Origin: Williamsia faeni
Lineage (GTDB): Bacteria > Actinomycetota > Actinomycetes > Mycobacteriales > Mycobacteriaceae
NCBI GenBank assembly: GCA_003202005.1
Contig: QJJF01000005.1
Coordinates: 62,001 to 126,000 of the forward strand
Direction of reading: 5' to 3'
Length of the DNA stretch: 64,000 bases
The position numbers and the translations under genes are program-made. This document shows positions 59,708 to 64,000 of this stretch, in pieces. The notes under the pieces are model-generated. The model ran no database searches, was not told the origin of the DNA, and was given only the letters and a program-made list of their open reading frames with translations. Numbering within the stretch: the stretch's first letter is position 1; each line of letters starts with the position of its first letter.

Positions 59708-60190
59708 GCGCGAGGATTCGGGATCTCAAACACGATGTGCACCATGACTGTCGCGTGGGCGACGATGCCGGCCTGGGAGGTGGCCGAGTGAGCGGAGATC
59801 AGGGTGATTTCAACCCTGGTGTTGCGAAAGCCCAGACTTCAACGAACATGGGCCGGGTCCCTTTCGGTTCCATCGAAGGAACACGTCGTCCTTTTATTCG
59901 AAATATTTGGGGCCCACCTAACTAGGGCCAAAAGTCCCCGATTTCGCGCCGGATGGTGTTCCCTGCCTCCGGGTTGTGAGCGAATAAGTCGAAATTGAAC
60001 GTTACGATCAATTCATTCAGTGGTCGCGAAAAGGTCACCGGGGGAGTGTGTTTGGCAATTCTGTTGCAAATAGGGGGCCTCGCGACGTCCGGAAAGACTC
60101 GTTTTGACCGTTAACGGTGCCCGTAATTCTAGGGTAAGGCCGCATTCGGCTAGCAGTTGTCGGACGGTGCCGGTATTTTCATTGAAGACA
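59708..60190. other. Intergenic region, no gene seen
   Basis: About 480 bp without a convincing frame; the candidates are short with irregular composition. The base composition from about 59.85 to 60.05 kb is noticeably more AT-rich than the neighbours. It probably contains the promoter of mini-LuxR copy D. Confidence 0.5.
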
Positions 60191-60233
60191 GGCAGTCAAC
60201 CCTCCGGCTGTCGACCTACAGATCGGATCGCCA
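60191..60233 (+). promoter_or_regulatory. Conserved leader with inverted repeat, copy D
   Basis: GTCAAC at 60195-60200 and GTCGAC at 60210-60215 (gap 9, one mismatch) followed by AGATCGGATC as in copies A and B. The distance to the start codon is one base shorter than in copy A, so the leader cannot be read as an N-terminal extension in the same frame. Confidence 0.6.
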
Positions 60234-60497
60234 ATGTTCACGATGAAAGAGGCAACCGCCGAGATCGTAGCCAGGCCGAGCTTGAGTGCGAGGGAAATTG
60301 AAGTCCTTCGTGCCTGGCTTGTGTGCGACTCGAAAGACGTCGCTGCACGCTCGCTGTTCATCTCTCCTGCGACCGTGAACACTCACGTCGCACGTATTCG
60401 TGACAAATATGACGCGGTCGGTCGGCCCGCAGCCTCCAAGTCGACTCTGTTGGCCAGGGCGCTACAGGACGGCATCATCACGGTCGAAGAACTCTGA
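60234..60497 (+). CDS. Stand-alone LuxR-type HTH protein, copy D (87 aa)
   Basis: ATG at 60234 gives MFTMKEATAEIVARPS. HTH elements: LSAREIEVLRAWLVC, ATVNTHVARIRDKY, GRPAASKSTLLARALQDG. It has a conservative change in the recognition helix (VARI in place of ITRI), so its binding site may be close to that of the others. No other domain. It is preceded by the shared leader and followed by a hairpin and the convergent nhaA gene. It is not in an operon with any gene. Confidence 0.87.
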   Translation: MFTMKEATAEIVARPSLSAREIEVLRAWLVCDSKDVAARSLFISPATVNTHVARIRDKYDAVGRPAASKSTLLARALQDGIITVEEL

Positions 60498-60517
60498 ACT
60501 CAACCCCGGCCACTTTC

Positions 60518-60536
60518 GGTCCCCTCCGGGGTGACC
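60518..60536. terminator. Hairpin between mini-LuxR copy D and nhaA
   Basis: GGTCCCC and GGGGTGACC form a stem with one bulged base around a TCC loop, in the 110-bp gap between convergent genes. It would serve as a bidirectional terminator. Confidence 0.45.
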
Positions 60537-60607
60537 AAGGGCTATATGCCCTCGGCGGTAGTTGTCGGGGACGAAGTCGGGGCGGCAGCGGACGCCGACG
60601 CTAGGAC

Positions 60608-61999
60608 CTAGCTATTGCTTTCGTCCTGGCCGAGATCTTGGTAGATGTCGGGGATACCGTCGTGGTCGTCGTCGCGTTCTTCTTCTTCGCGGACCCGGCG
60701 GTAGTGCCGGTTTCGGGCACGCAGCAGGATCGATGCGATCAGTGCCGCGAGCAATGACCCGGCCAGAACGCCGATCTTCACGTTCTCCTCGCGATCGGAC
60801 CCCTCTCCGTACGCGAGATCGCCGATGAGCAGAGACACCGTGAAACCGATGCCGGCGAGTATCGAGATTCCGAGCACGTCGATCCAGCGAATGCTGGTAT
60901 CGAGGGACGCCCGGGTGAATGCCGCCAGTAATCGTGTCGTCCCGAAGACGCCTACAGCTTTACCGACGACCAGACCGAAGACGATGCCCAGGGCGATGGG
61001 GTCGGACAGCGCATCGGTCAGTCCGCCGAGCCCGCCGATCGTGACGCCGGCGGCAAAGAACGCGAAGATCGGGATCGCGATGCCGGCAGAGATGGGCCTG
61101 ATTCGATGTTCGAAATGTTCGGCCAGCCCGATTCCGGCTTCAGGTCCGCCGGCCTCCTTACTCCGAAGCACGGGAACTGTGAGGCCGAGAAGGACGCCGG
61201 CGACAGTGGCGTGAATCCCGGACTCGTGGACGAACACCCACGTCAGGACTGCGAGAGGGATGAGGAGCCACCAGGCCCGGATTCGGCGCTGAACGCAGAT
61301 CGCAAACAGCACCAGCGGTACGGCGGCGAGGGCGAGGGCGCCGAGTTTGATGTCGTCGCTGTAGAAAAGGGCGATCACGGTGATGGCGAGGAGGTCGTCG
61401 ACCACCGCAAGCGTGAGCAGGAACGTCCGCAGTGCCGCGGGCAGATGGGTGGAGATGACCGCCAGGACGGCAACGGCGAACGCGATGTCGGTGGCGGTGG
61501 GGATGGCCCAACCCTGGGTGGCGCCATCACCGACGTGTGCGGTGATTGCCACAAAGATCAATGCGGGCGCGATCATTCCGCCGACCGCCGCGGCTATCGG
61601 GAGAGCTGCGCGACTCGGATCGCGCAGGTCACCGGCGACGAACTCCCGTTTGAGTTCGAGACCGACCACAAAGAAGAAGATCGCCAGCAATCCGTCGGCC
61701 GCCCAGGTGGCCAGCGACAAGTCCAGGTGCACACCCAATGCGTCGGTGCCGACATGGAACTCGCTGAGGGAGGTGTAGGAATCAGCCCACGCGGAGTTGG
61801 CCCAGATCAACGCAACGACGGTGGCAACCAGCAGTATCGCGCCGCCGATTGTCTCCTTCCGGAGAATGTCGGCGATGCGCGACGTCTCCGACCAGGATCC
61901 ATGAGAGAACAGCGGCGTACGAGGCTTCTGGTCTGGGTTTTGCTGATCGTGTGGTGGCACTGGTTGGAGTCCTGACGTAGGCGTGAACAATACAAACAC
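60608..61999 (-). CDS. nhaA: Na+/H+ antiporter NhaA (463 aa)
   Basis: About eleven membrane helices with the NhaA signatures: [18 protein letters not shown], then [20 protein letters not shown] and [19 protein letters not shown], the last with the paired Asp residues of the ion-binding site (VVDD). The soluble tail after the last helix ([28 protein letters not shown], acidic) is longer than in E. coli. The start at GTG 61999 has a GGAGCGGG region upstream; a GTG at 61960 (VPPHDQQN) is an alternative. It exchanges sodium for protons in pH and salt homeostasis and is single-cistron. Confidence 0.95.
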   Translation of the reverse strand: MFVLFTPTSGLQPVPPHDQQNPDQKPRTPLFSHGSWSETSRIADILRKETIGGAILLVATVVALIWANSAWADSYTSLSEFHVGTDALGVHLDLSLATWAADGLLAIFFFVVGLELKREFVAGDLRDPSRAALPIAAAVGGMIAPALIFVAITAHVGDGATQGWAIPTATDIAFAVAVLAVISTHLPAALRTFLLTLAVVDDLLAITVIALFYSDDIKLGALALAAVPLVLFAICVQRRIRAWWLLIPLAVLTWVFVHESGIHATVAGVLLGLTVPVLRSKEAGGPEAGIGLAEHFEHRIRPISAGIAIPIFAFFAAGVTIGGLGGLTDALSDPIALGIVFGLVVGKAVGVFGTTRLLAAFTRASLDTSIRWIDVLGISILAGIGFTVSLLIGDLAYGEGSDREENVKIGVLAGSLLAALIASILLRARNRHYRRVREEEERDDDHDGIPDIYQDLGQDESNS

Positions 62000-62129
62000 G
62001 CGCCCGCTCCGGTGATGGAGTCCAACGCGCCGCCGACCAGCCTTCCCGGCACACCGGGATTTACCTTACCGCGGTGGATGTGTCGTGTACGTCGCGAGAA
62101 TCGCCGCGCGATGACGCAGACTGGTGCGC

Positions 62130-63419
62130 ATGGCGCAGGAAGATCTGAAACGTTCATCCCTGTTCAGCTGGACGGCGGTCGGCAGCGGAGACGTTGTCTC
62201 GCCGCAGGAACGGTTGACGTGGCCACGCACCGTCGGCATCGGTTTGCAACATGTGGTTGCAATGTTCGGTGCGACCTTCCTCGTTCCGGTGCTCACCGGA
62301 TTCCCGCCGGCGACGACGCTGCTGTTCTCCGGCATCGGCACGATCCTGTTCTTGCTGATCACCCGCAACGAGTTGCCGAGCTACCTCGGTTCGAGTTTTG
62401 CGATCATCGCCCCGGTACTCGCCGCGACAGCCTCGGACGGGCACGCGTCGGCGTTGGGCGGCATCGTGATGGTCGGTGCGGTATTGATCGTCATCGGTGT
62501 GGTGGTGCACTTCGCCGGCACAGGCTGGATCCACGCGCTGATGCCGCCGATCGTGACCGGAACCATCGTCGCTCTGATCGGTTTGAACCTGGCGCCGACG
62601 GCGAAGACGAACTACGAGCAGGACGCGGTCACGGCCACGCTGGTCTTGGTGTTGCTGATCGCATCGTTGGTGTTGTTCAAGGGTTTGCTCGGACGGCTCG
62701 CGATCTTCACCAGCGTTGTCATCGGCTATCTGTTCGCACTGGTCCGGGACAAGGTTGATACCGACCCCATCGGTGCCGCCGATTGGATTGGCCTGCCCGA
62801 CTTCCAGTCACCGTCGTTCAACCTCTCGGTGCTGCCGATGTTCTTGCCGGTGGTGCTGGTGCTGGTGGTCGAGAACATCGGGCACGTGAAGTCGATCAAC
62901 ACCATGACCGGCATCAACTACGACCACAAGATCGGCCGGGCATTGGCGGCCGACGGTATCGCCACGATGCTGGCCGGCAGCGGTGGCGGTTCTGCCACGA
63001 CGACGTACGCCGAGAACATCGGTGTCATGGCGGCCACCAAGGTCTATTCGACCGCCGCCTATTGGGTGGCCGGTATCGCGGCTGTACTGCTGGGTCTGTC
63101 GCCGAAGGTGGGGGCGGTCATCGCATCGGTCCCGCCGGGAGTTCTCGGCGGTGTCACCACGGCGCTCTACGGCCTTGTGGGGATCCTGGGTGTGCATATC
63201 TGGGTGACCAACAAAGTGGACTTCTCCAAGCCCGTCAACCAGTTCACCGCAGCCATCGCGCTGGTGATCGGTATCGCCGACTTCTCGTGGACCATCGGCG
63301 ATTTGAGCTTCAGCGGAATCTCCCTCGGAGCAATCGCGGCACTGCTGATCTACCACGTCATGCGCGTGGTCGGCGGCTGGCGCGGAACCGTTGTCGTGGA
63401 CACGGAGGACGTCGAGTAG
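62130..63419 (+). CDS. NCS2-family uracil/xanthine permease (429 aa)
   Basis: I start at ATG 62130 (MAQEDLKRSS); a GTG two codons earlier is possible. The protein has the 14-helix layout and motifs of NCS2: GLQHVVAMFGATFLVPVLTG near 40, ENIGHVKSINTMTG around 250, and AGSGGGSATTTYAENIGVMA, which contains the signature NxG-like segment near 290. The sequence is closest in appearance to uracil permeases. It should import a nucleobase with protons. It is not linked with other genes of nucleotide metabolism here. Confidence 0.93.
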   Translation: MAQEDLKRSSLFSWTAVGSGDVVSPQERLTWPRTVGIGLQHVVAMFGATFLVPVLTGFPPATTLLFSGIGTILFLLITRNELPSYLGSSFAIIAPVLAATASDGHASALGGIVMVGAVLIVIGVVVHFAGTGWIHALMPPIVTGTIVALIGLNLAPTAKTNYEQDAVTATLVLVLLIASLVLFKGLLGRLAIFTSVVIGYLFALVRDKVDTDPIGAADWIGLPDFQSPSFNLSVLPMFLPVVLVLVVENIGHVKSINTMTGINYDHKIGRALAADGIATMLAGSGGGSATTTYAENIGVMAATKVYSTAAYWVAGIAAVLLGLSPKVGAVIASVPPGVLGGVTTALYGLVGILGVHIWVTNKVDFSKPVNQFTAAIALVIGIADFSWTIGDLSFSGISLGAIAALLIYHVMRVVGGWRGTVVVDTEDVE

Positions 63420-63487
63420 GCGGGACGAATGTGGCCGGCCGTCGGCGGTCTCCCTGATGTCTGGTCAGCGCCCTGTAGCCCGACGAG

Positions 63488-64000
63488 TCAGGAGGCTTGC
63501 CCGGGTTGTTGATCAGCCACCCTGGTCAAGTGGGTACGGAGGGCGTCAGCAACGATTTCGGGGTTCTCGAGCATCGGAATGTGGCCGACGCCCGGCAGGG
63601 TGACCACTTCGACGTGGTCGGGCAGTCCATCGATCAGTCGCTGCATGCACTTTTCCCGGGTGAGGAACGTATCGAACTCGGACAGCATCAACGATGCCGG
63701 CGCGGTGACACGACGGATGTTCTGGTCCGTGAGCGGTCCATCGCGGAGATACGCCAGTTGCATTGGCAGGTAGATGGGACAGTGCGATACTGCGCGGATC
63801 GTGTTCACTGCGTCTTCGGGGATGACCGCAGTCATGTCGCGGACGCAGTTTCGGATGATCGGGCGTTGAAAGACTTCGCGAGTTGTCACTCGATCACCGA
63901 ACACGCGGGCAGCAGCGGCAAGCGGAAACTGTGCAATGAATCCCAAACCAAGGCGAAATTCGGTGTAGGAGAAACGTTTCCACCCTCCGCTGGGGTTTAT
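63488..64000 (-). CDS. Alpha/beta hydrolase, 5' part cut by window edge
   Basis: The minus frame is open from the stop at 63488 to the right edge of the window; the N-terminal part with the nucleophile lies outside. Visible are the C-terminal features of an alpha/beta hydrolase: the acid-residue strand (PASLMLSEFDTFL), and the His loop LPGVGHIPMLENPEIVADAL with the catalytic His. The segment FSYTEFRLGLGFIAQF and the cap-region helices precede. The substrate cannot be told. Convergent with the permease gene, 68 bp away. Confidence 0.88.
   Translation of the reverse strand: MNPSGGWKRFSYTEFRLGLGFIAQFPLAAAARVFGDRVTTREVFQRPIIRNCVRDMTAVIPEDAVNTIRAVSHCPIYLPMQLAYLRDGPLTDQNIRRVTAPASLMLSEFDTFLTREKCMQRLIDGLPDHVEVVTLPGVGHIPMLENPEIVADALRTHLTRVADQQPGQAS

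Noticed and set aside
61106-61975. Plus-strand open frame (289 codons) opposite nhaA
   Set aside because: Same reason: the reverse of membrane-protein codons gives an Asp/Glu/Arg-rich frame; nhaA is unequivocal.
1-64000. tRNA, rRNA or integrase/attachment-site boundaries of the defence island
   Set aside because: No tRNA-like cloverleaf, rRNA segment or integrase gene was recognised by eye; edges of the island cannot be fixed from this window.

Overview
The window is chromosomal DNA from a high-GC actinobacterium. Short-spaced ATGA/GTGA-coupled genes, frequent GTG starts, an EspC-like/WXG-like type VII secretion substrate pair, PASTA- and Excalibur-type surface proteins and NarL-type signalling genes point to the Mycobacteriales (Gordonia, Williamsia or Rhodococcus-like). 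The genus is inference; no rRNA or tRNA gene was recognised.

Positions 1-21.9 kb are a defence island with mobile-element debris. From the left it holds a GHKL ATPase gene coupled to an unknown gene cut by the window edge; two GmrSD-type (DUF262/DUF1524) nucleases around a divergent SF2 helicase; a NaeI-type restriction endonuclease; an IS21 istB relic; a C5-cytosine methyltransferase; and a coupled Z1 ATPase / DUF4420 nuclease / MutL-MORC-like ATPase module resembling Mza-type defence. From 20.2 to 21.9 kb lie gene fragments, including an internally deleted copy of the YbjN-like gene found intact at 47-48 kb.

Positions 22-41 kb hold a secreted or anchored HNH-Excalibur nuclease, a TerD protein, and then an uninterrupted run of eight genes on one strand (24135-40990). 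These encode a small membrane protein, a membrane-anchored vWA protein, a tubulin-like protein of 1191 residues, a large two-TM protein, a cytoplasmic protein with FN3-like repeats, a GAP1-like protein, a second vWA protein and a zinc-ribbon GTPase. Gaps are 1-34 bp or 1-4 bp overlaps. I infer one machine that couples GTPase/tubulin-like nucleotide switches to a membrane vWA sensor; it is the strongest candidate here for a poorly described system.

Positions 41-60.5 kb hold a PH-like/SHOCT protein, two cell-envelope proteins, a type VII substrate cluster, a YbjN-type chaperone-like protein, a methyltransferase, a NarL-type two-component system with an extra sensor-like membrane protein, an OPT transporter, a second HNH-Excalibur nuclease, another HNH nuclease and a possible HhH protein. 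Four stand-alone LuxR-type HTH proteins of 85-87 residues are scattered through this part. Each is preceded by the same leader with an inverted repeat, which suggests a small self-regulated regulator family.

Positions 60.6-64 kb are ordinary core genes: NhaA antiporter, NCS2 uracil/xanthine permease, and an alpha/beta hydrolase cut by the right edge.
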